Source: CAYYYJ01 sp964631205 (GTDB lineage: Archaea > Aenigmatarchaeota > Aenigmatarchaeia > QMZP01 > JACQNV01). From it: a stretch of 64,000 nucleotides of DNA. Location of the stretch: the NCBI GenBank assembly GCA_964631205.1, contig CAZVWU010000006.1, forward strand, positions 5,358 to 69,357, in the 5' to 3' direction. Under the pieces are notes generated by a model. It did no database searches. It was not told where the DNA came from and saw nothing but the letters and a program-made list of their open reading frames with translations. A program made the translations under genes and the position numbers. This document shows positions 33,796 to 42,874 of the stretch, one piece after another (the stretch's first letter is position 1; every line of letters begins with the position of its first letter).

Positions 33796-34734
33796 ATGAA
33801 AACAATTCTTGTTGCCGGCGGGGGAGGGTTTTTGGGGAGCCACCTCTGTGATTACCTTATAAACAAAGGTGAAAACGTGATTTGTATAGACAACCTGTTT
33901 ACAGGCAATAGGAAAAATATTGAACATCTCATAGGGAAGGAAAATTTCCAGTTTCTGATGCATGACATAATAGACCCGCTTTACATGGATGGAATGAAAA
34001 TAGACCAGATATACAACCTTGCATGTCCTGCCTCGCCTGTCCATTACCAGTTCAACCCGATCAGGACAGTCAAAGCAAATACTATCGGCGTAATCAACAT
34101 GCTTGGGCTTGCAAAAAGGCAGAAGGCAAGGATTTTGCAGGCATCAACATCGGAAGTTTACGGAGACCCTATAGAACATCCGCAAAAAGAAAGTTACAGG
34201 GGGAATGTGAACACTATCGGGCCGCGGGCAAATTATGATGAAGGGAAAAGGGTTGCGGAGACCTTGTTTTTTGATTATCATAGGGCACATTCCATGGAAA
34301 TAAGGGTTGCGAGAATTTTCAACACATATGGACCCAGGATGGCAGTAAATGATGGAAGGGTTGTCTCCAATTTTATTGTCCAGGCGTTGAAAGGGGAGGA
34401 TATTACAATTTATGGCGACGGAAAGCAGACAAGGTCTTTTTGCTATTATTCTGACCTTATAGAAGGGCTTTACAGGTTGATGAATGCTGAAAATTTCACA
34501 GGGCCTGTGAATTTAGGGAATCCCGGGGAATTTACTATAATGGAGCTTGCAGAAAAAATAATTAAATTAACCGAGTCAAAATCAAAAATAATTTTCCGCC
34601 CGCTCCCTACCGACGACCCCAAACAGAGAAGGCCTGATATAGGGTTGGCAAAAGAAAAGCTTGGCTGGGAGCCGAAAGTTTTTTTGGATCAAGGGCTTCC
34701 TGCTACAATAGAATATTTCAGGAAGGTTTTGTAA
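33796..34734 (+). CDS. UDP-glucuronate decarboxylase (UDP-xylose synthase)-type SDR enzyme
   Basis: 312 residues. NAD-binding GGGGFLGSHL, then ACPASPVHYQ, ASTSEVYGDP, the catalytic Y-x3-K in ANYDEGKRVAE and RIFNTYGP. These segments match UXS-type extended SDR enzymes, which convert UDP-glucuronate to UDP-xylose for glycans. A related UDP-hexose epimerase is a weaker alternative. TATA-like TCTTTAAAT lies at 33776-33784. Confidence 0.85.
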   Translation: MKTILVAGGGGFLGSHLCDYLINKGENVICIDNLFTGNRKNIEHLIGKENFQFLMHDIIDPLYMDGMKIDQIYNLACPASPVHYQFNPIRTVKANTIGVINMLGLAKRQKARILQASTSEVYGDPIEHPQKESYRGNVNTIGPRANYDEGKRVAETLFFDYHRAHSMEIRVARIFNTYGPRMAVNDGRVVSNFIVQALKGEDITIYGDGKQTRSFCYYSDLIEGLYRLMNAENFTGPVNLGNPGEFTIMELAEKIIKLTESKSKIIFRPLPTDDPKQRRPDIGLAKEKLGWEPKVFLDQGLPATIEYFRKVL

Positions 34735-34735
34735 T

Positions 34736-35053
34736 ATGAAAATTCTCTGCCTTTTCACTGATATTTTCTTTTTACCTGCAATAAGGGAAGCGTTCAAGGA
34801 TCATGAAGTGCAGGTTTTGGAAAATTATAAAGATGAAAAATTCGACCTTCTTATTATAGATATGGACCATTTCCAGAGTTATGACGTGTGCAAAAAATTC
34901 CCTGAGAAATCTTTCTGCTTTGGGTCTCACATGGATACAAAGAAAATGAAAAAATTCAGGGAAACTGGCTGCAAAAATGTATATCCGAGATCGGTGTTTT
35001 TGAAAAAATTAGAACAGCTTAAGCAATCTTTTCCCCAGTCCCAACATTTGTAA
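34736..35053 (+). CDS. Small protein, possibly receiver-like
   Basis: 105 residues, alternating strands and helices (MKILCLFTDIFFLPAI, DLLIIDMDHFQSY), faintly resembling a response-regulator receiver with LIIDMDH at the phosphoacceptor site. It follows the UXS gene by one base, so they are co-transcribed. It overlaps the 3' end of the ferredoxin gene on the other strand. Function unknown. Confidence 0.5.
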   Translation: MKILCLFTDIFFLPAIREAFKDHEVQVLENYKDEKFDLLIIDMDHFQSYDVCKKFPEKSFCFGSHMDTKKMKKFRETGCKNVYPRSVFLKKLEQLKQSFPQSQHL

Positions 35054-35279
35054 TGTGTATCACTTTTTTGGGACAGCCGTCTGCGGCCTTTTTGTTTGAG
35101 TCGAAATCTTTTTCTTCGATTAATTTTTCAAACATCTGCGTCTGCTCATTAAAAACAGAAGAACCTTTCATTTTGGCTTTCCCTGTCGGCTCCATCTCCC
35201 ATTGGTCTGGCGCGACTGCTGCGCAAGTCCCTGCGCCTATGCATTTTTTCCTGTTATATTCTATTTTGAAAGTTGCCAT
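35019..35279 (-). CDS. Single-cluster ferredoxin
   Basis: 86 residues. The cluster motif is CIGAGTC and the distal ligand is GCPKKVIHI. The usual second cysteine of C-x2-C-x2-C is alanine, so three ligands remain and a [3Fe-4S] or labile cluster is expected. It lies next to the Tes-like radical SAM gene on the same strand and could be its electron donor. Confidence 0.8.
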   Translation of the reverse strand: MATFKIEYNRKKCIGAGTCAAVAPDQWEMEPTGKAKMKGSSVFNEQTQMFEKLIEEKDFDSNKKAADGCPKKVIHITNVGTGEKIA

Positions 35280-35322
35280 AGATAAAATTAAAATAAATTA
35301 GTAGATAGGAAATAAAAATTAA

Positions 35323-37272
35323 CTAGCCGCATCCACAGCCGCCAGAAGACTTTTCAGGCTGGCCCCCGCCGCAACAGCCTGTTTCAGGATGCTGTTCAGA
35401 AACTGCTTTGCCTATTTGTATCAAATCTGCTGGTGATGAAGTGTGATTATGGCCTGCTGAGAAGGCTTCCTGTTCAGCTATTGCTTTGTGGCCCCAGTCA
35501 GGCTCTAATTTTGGCTTTTCCTTGAATTTTCTGTATTGGTCGTAATTGGCCTTTATTGCTTTCATCTGCTCTGGTGTCAGCTTCCTGTGATGTTTGTCGT
35601 CAACAAGCTTCTTGCCTGTTTTTGTTTCCCATTGGGATGCGGGTATGCTGTATTTTCTCTGGATTGCGTCCCTGTAAAGCTCTGGGATCACATTGAATGT
35701 GCAGAACGGCAGGATCCTTCCGTCTGGCGATGCATAATGGATATCACATTTATGGATTCTGTCAATGTCCCAGTTGTAGGGATCCTGGAAGTGCATCATC
35801 CCTAGGAACAGGGAATTGTGGTGGAAGTCTGCAAGGCCGTGATAATTTCCGCCCTGCATTGCCCCCATGAGCATCTTTTTGATGTGCATCCCTTTTGGGA
35901 CATATTTTTTGTCAACAAATTTGTCAAACTTGAACATCAGTCTTGTGAGAGCCCAGCTCTTGCCTATTTTTTTGAATCTTGCTGTCTGGATGTCCCTTGT
36001 CAATTCCCCCAAATAGTTGAAGAATCCTTCCACATCAAAGAACTTTGGCAAAGGTATCATCTTTCCTGTTTCTTTTTCCTTGAAAACATAGGTTGCCATT
36101 CCACATGCGAAGTGGATGCTCAGCCTGTATTTTGGCTCTGACTTCAGGGCTTCTATAAAGTCTGTGACCTGTTTTGCGCAAGGCACAGGGAACCAGAACT
36201 CCCTTCCTATCTGGCCATCTGTCTGCTCTTCTATTCTTTTGATTGCTCCGGGTATTGTGATTCTTTGTTCCATTCTTAGCTTCTCGGGCATCCTCCCTAC
36301 CAAGGACACTGGCTGGAAATTTACTGAACGAACAACATCTATGTTGCCCATTCCAAACCTGATAATGTCGCCCATTTCATGGTCGTTTACGTTGCCGATA
36401 ACTGTTGGGACCAAAACAACCCCAAGATTGGCCTGCCTGCAGGAGTCTAAAGCGCTCTGGGCTTCCCAGTAATTTTTTGGGTTTGTTGAGGGGCTCATTC
36501 CGTCAAAGCTCATGTAAAGAACATGCGAGCCTGCTTCCCTTATTTTTTTTGCAAGCTCAACACTTCTTGATAAGTTTATTCCGTTGGTGTTTAACTGGAC
36601 ATGCTCATATCCTATCTCCCTTGCCGCTTTTATAATGTCAGCCAAGTCCTCCCTTAATGTCGGCTCTCCGCCTGTCAGCTGGACAGCATTTGCGCCTACT
36701 GGCTTCTCATCCCTCATTCTCTGAAGCATGAATTTTATCTGGTCAAGCGTAGGCTCGTAAATCGGCTCGCCTTCTTTTGCATAGAAGAAGCAATACCAGC
36801 AAGTCAGGTCGCATCGGTTTGTAAGGACAATATTTCCCAATCCTGTATGGGATTCGTGCTCAACGCACAGACCACAGTCATTTGGGCAGTCAATCTCAAA
36901 CTCGTTCTTGTCTATATTAGGATTCAAAATCTTTATTCCGGGGTCTTGGAACTTCTCGGCTTTCTTGAACATTCCGTAATCCCCCCAGTACAGTTCCCTG
37001 AATGGGCCGTGTTCTTTGCACTGCTTTGCAAGCCAGACTTTGTCGTCCCTTGCATAAGTCACAGAATCAATCTTCATTTTGTCCCATTTCTCTTCGTCCA
37101 CGCATCCCGGACAGAGAGACTGGTGGAATTTGAGTAGCATTCCGCCTTCAGGCACAAGAGGCACTAACGCCTGTTTTCTTTCAATTGTGTAATCCTTTAC
37201 ATAAGGCGAGGTCGCAACCTCCAGAAATTGCTGTGGTGTCTTTTCAATTGCCTGCGGATATGCGGTTCCCAT
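35323..37272 (-). CDS. Radical SAM protein, tetraether lipid synthase (Tes)-like
   Basis: 649 residues. N-terminal Cys motif LCPGCVDE, then CPNDCGLCVEHESHTGL and the radical SAM C-x3-C-x2-C in NRCDLTCWYCFFYAK, then GGEPTLREDL and MSFDGMSP. This order matches Tes, which couples two archaeol chains into tetraether lipids. The C-terminus carries a Cys/Gly-rich tail (ETGCCGGGQ, GGCGCG). It fits with ino1 and carS in the same window. Substrate not proven. Confidence 0.85.
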   Translation of the reverse strand: MGTAYPQAIEKTPQQFLEVATSPYVKDYTIERKQALVPLVPEGGMLLKFHQSLCPGCVDEEKWDKMKIDSVTYARDDKVWLAKQCKEHGPFRELYWGDYGMFKKAEKFQDPGIKILNPNIDKNEFEIDCPNDCGLCVEHESHTGLGNIVLTNRCDLTCWYCFFYAKEGEPIYEPTLDQIKFMLQRMRDEKPVGANAVQLTGGEPTLREDLADIIKAAREIGYEHVQLNTNGINLSRSVELAKKIREAGSHVLYMSFDGMSPSTNPKNYWEAQSALDSCRQANLGVVLVPTVIGNVNDHEMGDIIRFGMGNIDVVRSVNFQPVSLVGRMPEKLRMEQRITIPGAIKRIEEQTDGQIGREFWFPVPCAKQVTDFIEALKSEPKYRLSIHFACGMATYVFKEKETGKMIPLPKFFDVEGFFNYLGELTRDIQTARFKKIGKSWALTRLMFKFDKFVDKKYVPKGMHIKKMLMGAMQGGNYHGLADFHHNSLFLGMMHFQDPYNWDIDRIHKCDIHYASPDGRILPFCTFNVIPELYRDAIQRKYSIPASQWETKTGKKLVDDKHHRKLTPEQMKAIKANYDQYRKFKEKPKLEPDWGHKAIAEQEAFSAGHNHTSSPADLIQIGKAVSEQHPETGCCGGGQPEKSSGGCGCG

Positions 37273-37354
37273 ACTAACCAGCTCCTTAATAACTAGTTTT
37301 AGAAGTTTTAATAAGTATTAAATACTGGGGTTTGGGGATATATAAACCTGTCAG

Positions 37355-37367
37355 ATAACAGTGTTAT
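37355..37367. promoter_or_regulatory. Recurrent palindrome ATAACAGTGTTAT
   Basis: Same 13-base palindrome as at 10781 and 13981. It lies 83 bases upstream of the Tes-like gene start, in the gap to the broken gene at 37450. A TATA-like ATATATAAACC is next to it (about 37339-37347). Confidence 0.55.
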
Positions 37368-37449
37368 TTATGCCAACTTTCTTTAGATAATTATGCATGT
37401 CAGAGTAACAAAGCCAAACCTTTTAAAATCCAGAATTCAAAGAGTTAAC

Positions 37450-37718
37450 ATGTTAGATGAAGATCTAAGTCCACTTAAGAGGCGCTTCAGGGAAACACCA
37501 AATGATGCAGGTCTTGCTCTAGAGTATTCAAGAGCTTTGGAGCGAATAGGGAATAGAGATGATGCTCTAATGGTATTACTTGACGCATATTAATGGTATT
37601 ACTTGACGCATATTATAGGTCAAACAAAGATGACCCACTTTTAGGGGAGTTAACCCGAAGGATGGATGATATACACCCATCTGCATATTTGTTACGCGAG
37701 GCCCGCAATTGGGATTAG
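37450..37718 (+). pseudogene. Small gene broken by a 23-base tandem duplication
   Basis: The frame MLDEDLSPLKRRFRE... stops after LLDAY at 37593. Removing one of two identical 23-base copies (37568-37590, 37591-37613) lets the frame run on through YRSNKDDPLLGELTRRMDD to a stop at 37716. The product would be about 81 residues, helical and TPR-like (ALEYSRALERIGNRDDAL). It may be a real recent mutation or an assembly artefact. Confidence 0.7.
37568..37613 (+). repeat. 23-base perfect tandem duplication
   Basis: Unit begins TAATGGTATTAC and ends GCATAT, present twice head to tail. 23 is not a multiple of 3, hence the frameshift. Confidence 0.95.
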
Positions 37719-38041
37719 TGAGATAATCAAACCCGCATATTTTGTCTCACGTTCAACAGCTCATTCAGGCTGCTCAGGAAGGCCAGAATGCTAGAATTTA
37801 AGGGGTCAAAATATATTCCCCCTAACCTTGTATAAACATTTGTTATTGGTAAAAGCCAACTAATTTTCCCAAGCCAAATATATTTTGGAAATTCTCGGAT
37901 ATACAAGCTTTTTCTCACTTTTGAAAAACGATTTCTGCGAAGTTCCGAAAAAAAATTCTGCATTTATAAAGGGCTGAAACTAAAATATTATCAGTTGTTT
38001 TTGAAAAACAAAATTTTATTTTGAAGAGGCTATGTATAGCG
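37719..38041. other. No gene found
   Basis: An AT-rich gap with several T and A runs. A 78-codon minus-strand frame (37727-37963) starts inside a TATA-like run and has no recognisable content. I see no RNA gene here. Confidence 0.5.
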
Positions 38042-38052
38042 GTTTTAAAAGG
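38042..38052 (+). promoter_or_regulatory. TATA-like box of the first reductase gene
   Basis: GTTTTAAAAGG lies about 26 bases before the ATG at 38072, which favours this ATG over the GTG at 38066. Confidence 0.5.
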
Positions 38053-38071
38053 AAATAGGTAAACAGTGGCT

Positions 38072-41071
38072 ATGATTACCAAGATTCAGAAAAGGGATGG
38101 CAGGATTGTTGATTTTGACAAGGCGAAAATTGCGGATGCTATTTTTAATGCGGCAAAGGCTGTTGGCGGCAGCGACCGTTCGAAAGCAGAGAGGTTGGCT
38201 GAGCAGGTTGTTGTGCTTCTCCACAACAAAGGGTTTGGGTTTGAGAAGATCCCGGATGTTGAAACTCTTCAAGATTCTGTTGAGAAAGTTTTGATAGAAA
38301 ACGGGCATGCAAGGACTGCGAAGGCGTATATTTTGTATAGGGAAGAAAGGTCGCGTGCAAGGTTCGAAAGGCAGAAGATAAGGAAAGAATCAAAGGTCAT
38401 AGAAGAGATAAAGGAGCGGATTGAAGGGCCTGCTGACGATCCTCTTGAGATGATGTTCCGCCACAAGAGCAAGATGGCAAAGCTGATTTCGCAGAAAACG
38501 CTGAACACATACAAAGAGCTTCTTTTCATGCTGAGGAAGATGCAGAAGAACAGGGAGATCCCGACGCATCCTGAAAACTCTTACCTCGGCGACAATGTGC
38601 TGGCAAAGGATATTTACTTAAGGAAATATTATGTGAAGGATTTGGATGGCAAGCCGATAGAGACAAGGCCGGAAGAAGTGTTTGCAAGGCTTGCGGCATT
38701 TATGGCGGCTGTTGAAGATGCCGAGGAGAAAAGGGTCGCTTATGCAGTGAAGTTTTACAGGCATCTCTATGAAGGGCATTTCCTCCCAGGCGGACGTGTT
38801 ATAGCTGGCGCAGGCGACCTTTACAGGCTGAAAACTCTGGCCAACTGTTTTGTTTCAATGATAGAGTCTGACAATATGGAGTCGATTTACAAGACTGCAT
38901 ACGAGTGCGCAAGGACATATTCCTATGGCGGCGGGATTGGGGTTGACATGTCAACTTTAAGGCCAAGGAATTCTGTTGTCCATAATGCGTCTGATTTCTC
39001 GACCGGATCAGTCTCCTTCATGGAATTATATTCGCTTACAACAGGCCTGATCGGGCAGTCAGGAAGACGAGGCGCGCTAATGCTGACTCTGGATGTAAAG
39101 CATCCTGATGTTTTCAATTTCATCAAAATAAAACAGGACTCGAATTGGGTCACAAGGCAGATAGTTGACCAGTGCAGCTGGTCTGGCATGTTTGACAAGG
39201 TCCAGCTTTCTGAAGTTGAAAGGCAGGTAAGGGAAAACACCCAGGTAAGGTTTGCCAACATCAGCCTCAAGGTTTGCGATGAGTTCATGAATGCAGTGGA
39301 GGAGCAGGCGAAATACAGCCAGAACACAATCCTTGTTTACAGGAGGCTGAAAGACGACACACCTGAAAAAACAAAGCAGGGCGAGATAAGGTATTCGATT
39401 GGCATACCTTCAAAAGACCTTAATAATTATCAGATTGCTTACAAGGCTGAAAATATTGGCGACCTGAATTTGTTTTTAAAGGAGTATGGGAAGACTGTCG
39501 CGGAAGAGGAATTGAAGGATTTGAAGAACAGGACAATCTTCGGGGATTATATTGTGAAGGCTGCTGACGGGAAGGATCTCGCAATACATTATGCAGGGGA
39601 TTTCATACTCTATTTCAATTCAGACCAGACAGGCGAAGTCAAAAAGCTTGTCAAGGCGCGGGAGATATGGAACCAGTTTGTCGCAAGCAATTACAAGACA
39701 GCTGAGCCCGGCCTTATATTCTGGTCAAGGATGACAAAATATTCCCCGACAAATTACATTGGAAGGCCGATAATTTCGACGAACCCTTGTGGTGAGATTC
39801 CTTTGCAAGACGGCGGCGCATGCAATTTGGGAAGTGTGAATTTGTCAAGGTTTGTAAATAATGGCTATACAAAGGGGGCTGAGGTTGATTGGGAAAGGCT
39901 GAGGACAGCTGTCCATGAGTTCACGAGATTTTTGGACAATACAATAACATGGAATGAGCAGCTTAATCCGCTTGAGAAGCAGCGGATTGCAACAGGCGAG
40001 ACAAGGAGGCTTGGCCTTGGTGTGATGGGGATTGCTGACATGATGAACCAGCTTGGAATTGGGTATGACAGCGAGGAAGCTTTGGAGCTTCTTGAAAAGG
40101 TAATGAAGTTTATTGCAAATGAGTCTTACCGGTCATCTGCTGCGCTGGCAAAGGAGAAGGCGCCTGCGCCTTTGTGGGATTATCAGGCATATTCAATGGG
40201 GCCTTTTTTCAGGGAATCCCTGACAGAGGATGTGAAAGATTTGATAAAGGACAACGGGCTGAGGAACCTTGCTATCCTGACAATAGCGCCTACTGGGACC
40301 CTGTCCAATATAGTTTTAGGGTTTGTCAATGGGGTAAGGCATTATGCAGGCGTAAGCTCAGGCGTTGAGCCTGTATTTGCGTTATACTACAGGAGAAGAT
40401 CGGAGACCCTTAACAAGGAAGAGAGCAGCAAGTTCTACACTGTTTTCCATCCAATTGTCGAGGCTTATGTTGAGATGGCAGGCCTCAAAGATTCGCTTGC
40501 GGACATCGAGGATTTGGAAGAGATGAGGAAAGTCCTGCCTGAGCATTTTTTCAGGACAGCGCATTTTATCGACCCTATGAAAAGGGTGCAGATTCAGGGG
40601 ATCTGCCAGAAATACATAGACCATAGCATCTCTTCAACTGTCAACTTGCCTGAAAGCATAAAGCCTGATATTGTGTCGCAGATTTATTTTGAGGCGTGGA
40701 AAAAAGGTCTGAAGGGGATAACAATTTACAGGGACGGCAGCAGGTATCCGATACTTAGCGTTGCGACACAGCAGTCTGAATTCCAGAAAATGAAATCAAA
40801 GCCTTTCAAGGTAGTCACAGCTTCAGGCGAGCTTTTCGTAAAAGGGGATGAGGTGTTTGCAATGGACGATGGATCTCTAAGCACAGTCTTCCATTCGCTT
40901 GAGATGAACCATCCTGTGGAAATCATACATTTGGATCCAATCACACTGGAGCCTATTGGAAGCAACCTTGACAAATTTTTCACCCAGCAAAAACAGGGGA
41001 CTTCCTCAGACCCGGCAATCTGCAAAATCGAGCTGAAGGACGGGAAGGTTGTGAAGACGTGCGAGGAATAG
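38072..41071 (+). CDS. Ribonucleotide reductase, long form, probably B12-dependent
   Basis: About 999 residues. An ATP-cone regulates it (residues 1-95: KRDGRIVDFDKAKIADAI). The catalytic barrel has ANCFVS, GGGIGVDMSTLRP, STNPCGEIPL with the active-site NPCGE, IAPTGTLSNI and YRDGSR. An insertion of about 110 residues follows VEEQAKYSQN. No separate small subunit is seen, so class II is favoured. It makes dNTP precursors. Compared with the second reductase (43248) it is 40 percent longer. Confidence 0.88.
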   Translation: MITKIQKRDGRIVDFDKAKIADAIFNAAKAVGGSDRSKAERLAEQVVVLLHNKGFGFEKIPDVETLQDSVEKVLIENGHARTAKAYILYREERSRARFERQKIRKESKVIEEIKERIEGPADDPLEMMFRHKSKMAKLISQKTLNTYKELLFMLRKMQKNREIPTHPENSYLGDNVLAKDIYLRKYYVKDLDGKPIETRPEEVFARLAAFMAAVEDAEEKRVAYAVKFYRHLYEGHFLPGGRVIAGAGDLYRLKTLANCFVSMIESDNMESIYKTAYECARTYSYGGGIGVDMSTLRPRNSVVHNASDFSTGSVSFMELYSLTTGLIGQSGRRGALMLTLDVKHPDVFNFIKIKQDSNWVTRQIVDQCSWSGMFDKVQLSEVERQVRENTQVRFANISLKVCDEFMNAVEEQAKYSQNTILVYRRLKDDTPEKTKQGEIRYSIGIPSKDLNNYQIAYKAENIGDLNLFLKEYGKTVAEEELKDLKNRTIFGDYIVKAADGKDLAIHYAGDFILYFNSDQTGEVKKLVKAREIWNQFVASNYKTAEPGLIFWSRMTKYSPTNYIGRPIISTNPCGEIPLQDGGACNLGSVNLSRFVNNGYTKGAEVDWERLRTAVHEFTRFLDNTITWNEQLNPLEKQRIATGETRRLGLGVMGIADMMNQLGIGYDSEEALELLEKVMKFIANESYRSSAALAKEKAPAPLWDYQAYSMGPFFRESLTEDVKDLIKDNGLRNLAILTIAPTGTLSNIVLGFVNGVRHYAGVSSGVEPVFALYYRRRSETLNKEESSKFYTVFHPIVEAYVEMAGLKDSLADIEDLEEMRKVLPEHFFRTAHFIDPMKRVQIQGICQKYIDHSISSTVNLPESIKPDIVSQIYFEAWKKGLKGITIYRDGSRYPILSVATQQSEFQKMKSKPFKVVTASGELFVKGDEVFAMDDGSLSTVFHSLEMNHPVEIIHLDPITLEPIGSNLDKFFTQQKQGTSSDPAICKIELKDGKVVKTCEE

Positions 41072-41118
41072 GATTATAAGGTTCTCTTTCTTGTTGTTGG
41101 AAAACTTATCTCGCTTAA

Positions 41119-41274
41119 TTAATCCAATTGGACAAACCTGTCTCCTTCTTTCCTTACCACCATTTCTGCACCATATCGTCTTCTAATATCTTTATAAATT
41201 GTTTCAGGAAGGTCCCACGTTTCCTGTTCAGCTTCACGACCCAAATTGCGCCATTGCCCTTGACAGAGTCGCAT
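41119..41274 (-). CDS. Possible 51-residue protein
   Basis: MRLCQGQWRNLGREAEQETW... ends RFVQLD. The frame has coding-like composition and stays open upstream into the end of the HAD gene, but no good start exists there. It could be a real small gene or a gene remnant. Nothing is recognised in it. Confidence 0.35.
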   Translation of the reverse strand: MRLCQGQWRNLGREAEQETWDLPETIYKDIRRRYGAEMVVRKEGDRFVQLD

Positions 41275-41306
41275 AACACACTTATGTGCAATATTACTCG
41301 GGCTTG

Positions 41307-41828
41307 CTAAGAAATGTGCGCAAAAATATCACTTAATTTTTTGATGGTTCTCTTTACATGTGTCCTCATTGGCTCGTATTCTGATTCAATTAGCAAAGCA
41401 TCCACTCCTACATCTTCTGCAGATCGGTAATCCCACTTGTAACTGTCTCCCACCATCAGCGCTTTTGATTTTGGTATTTTTTTCTGTTTCAAAATCTTTA
41501 AAATAAGTTCTCCTTTCGACCTGGGGTCTACTCTTGTTGCATGGATTTCATCAAACAATTTTTCTAATCCAAAGTGTTTTATTTTGTGTTTGATGATTGC
41601 ATCTGCTTCTTTTGGTGGATGCGGGTGGGTCGAAAGAACTATGGTAATTATTCCAATTAGTTTTAGTTTCTTTAGTGTTGACAGCGCTGATGGTGTCATG
41701 ATAAGATGATTTGTATGATTTTTGAACCTGCGATCTTTGTAAAGCCAAACTGGATGCTTTGCATACTTTGTTTTCTGTGGATACCAAAGAGTTCCATCAC
41801 CATCAAAAAATATTATTTTCTTTTTCAT
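41307..41828 (-). CDS. HAD-superfamily phosphatase
   Basis: About 173 residues from MKKKIIFFDGDGTLWYPQ. Motif I is FFDGDGTLW, motif II is IVLSTHPHP, Lys in KSKA and motif IV MVGDSYKWDYRSAEDVG. Small magnesium-dependent-phosphatase-like size. It is within the accessory stretch between the two reductases. Substrate unknown. Confidence 0.85.
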   Translation of the reverse strand: MKKKIIFFDGDGTLWYPQKTKYAKHPVWLYKDRRFKNHTNHLIMTPSALSTLKKLKLIGIITIVLSTHPHPPKEADAIIKHKIKHFGLEKLFDEIHATRVDPRSKGELILKILKQKKIPKSKALMVGDSYKWDYRSAEDVGVDALLIESEYEPMRTHVKRTIKKLSDIFAHIS

Positions 41829-41855
41829 GTTTATCATATTGATATTTTTGCGCAT

Positions 41856-42024
41856 TGATAAATTTAACGCAAGCCCTGCGTCATACTGTGCCTACGCTTC
41901 GCTTCGGCATTTTTTCTTGCAGAAAAAACACATAACAGCGATTAAATGCAATCGCTGGCTCGCTAACTAATGCAAAGAAATCTAAGAAAATATTAAAAGG
42001 CTGGGCGTCTTAAAAGAAAACAAT
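41856..42024. other. Intergenic stretch with hairpins
   Basis: Contains an 8-bp perfect hairpin at 41936-41957 (CAGCGATT...AATCGCTG) and shorter GC pairs (GCCTACGCTTCGCTTCGGC). No coding frame. It may end transcription of the gene at 42025-42414. Confidence 0.4.
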
Positions 42025-42414
42025 TTATTTCCTTCTTTGTTCAATATAACGCCTTGCACCTTCACTTCCTTCTTGTGATGCAATTTGTCCTGCTTTGAAA
42101 GCATCTTCTGGAGAAACTGAGAACATATCTCTTCCGAAAATTGGATGACTTACATCAGGAAGAGCTCCAAACCATTTATCAGCAGTTGCTTTATCATAAT
42201 ATCCAACAATATATCCTATGTTGCTATTTGCACATGCTTCTGGATTTGCTCTTACATTTTCAGAATCTCCGTGTTGTCTGAGATATCCAACATATTCTTG
42301 ATAGAATTGTATCATTTCTGTTGGGTCTCTTAATGTTTCAACTGCTGTAAACACAGGGTTTCTTCCAGGTTTTGCTTTTTCAAGCCTTTCTAATAGACTC
42401 ATTTTGTATGCCAT
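42025..42414 (-). CDS. Hypothetical protein
   Basis: 129 residues, soluble, with tryptophan and aromatic spacing (WFGALPDVSHPIFGRD). No domain recognised. The ATG follows a TATA box (CTTTATAAAG, about 42430-42439 in plus numbering) by about 25 bases, so an expressed, leaderless gene is likely. Its codons use more U/A third positions than neighbours, which is consistent with acquired DNA. Confidence 0.55.
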   Translation of the reverse strand: MAYKMSLLERLEKAKPGRNPVFTAVETLRDPTEMIQFYQEYVGYLRQHGDSENVRANPEACANSNIGYIVGYYDKATADKWFGALPDVSHPIFGRDMFSVSPEDAFKAGQIASQEGSEGARRYIEQRRK

Positions 42415-42474
42415 ACATTTAGTAGTAGGTTAAGCTTTATAAAGCTTTCGGTTGTTCACTACTCTTACGATACG

Positions 42475-42576
42475 ATGCCCCGCCCTAAAACGAACGCTCG
42501 CCAGCGACTTCTTCGTCGGGCTTCGCCCTCCTCGACCACGTTGCACTCTCCTCAGCCTTCGGCTTCTTCGGGGCAT
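42475..42576. ncRNA. GC-rich multi-hairpin island
   Basis: The ends ATGCCCCG and CGGGGCAT pair. Between them lie GCC-GAA-GGC, GGGC-GAA-GCCC, CGAC-GAAGAA-GTCG and CGCT...AGCG hairpins (minus strand). The GC content is far above the surroundings. It could be a structured RNA or a decayed repeat; no coding frame is convincing. It lies 3' of the RelE gene. Confidence 0.4.
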
Positions 42577-42613
42577 TTAACAGGCATTAGTCGACATAAG
42601 CCTCCTAAAGGGC

Positions 42614-42871
42614 TCACAATCCTTTGTATATTCTTGAGCGGTGATCTACAACAAGAATTTCCAATGCTTTGGTTTTCTGATCGACGTCTATGAGAACACG
42701 CCAATCACCGACTCGCAGTTTGTACATCTTAAGATTTGGATAGTAATCCAAATAAATTAATGGGTCATCTTTGATGCTGTCTACCTTTTTGACAATTCGG
42801 CTAGAAACAGTAGGGTCACATTTGCGAAGAAATTCTTGGGTTCTTGGATGCCATTTAATCGTGTATGTCAT
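42614..42871 (-). CDS. relE: RelE/ParE-type toxin
   Basis: 85 residues: MTYTIKWHPRTQEFLRK, KMYKLRVGDWRVLIDVD and VVDHRSRIYKGL are RelE family segments. The basic residues Arg/Lys near the C-terminus, needed for ribosome-dependent mRNA cleavage, are present. It follows its partner by 3 bases. Full-length for the family. Confidence 0.85.
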   Translation of the reverse strand: MTYTIKWHPRTQEFLRKCDPTVSSRIVKKVDSIKDDPLIYLDYYPNLKMYKLRVGDWRVLIDVDQKTKALEILVVDHRSRIYKGL

Positions 42872-42874
42872 CTG

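Noticed and set aside
37727..37963. 78-codon minus-strand frame
   Set aside because: Its ATG is inside a TATA-like run and nothing in it is recognisable; probably chance.
42475..42693. Open frame on the plus strand across the GC-rich island
   Set aside because: Low-complexity translation (RRASPSSTTL...), opposite to relE, and explained by GC-rich hairpins.
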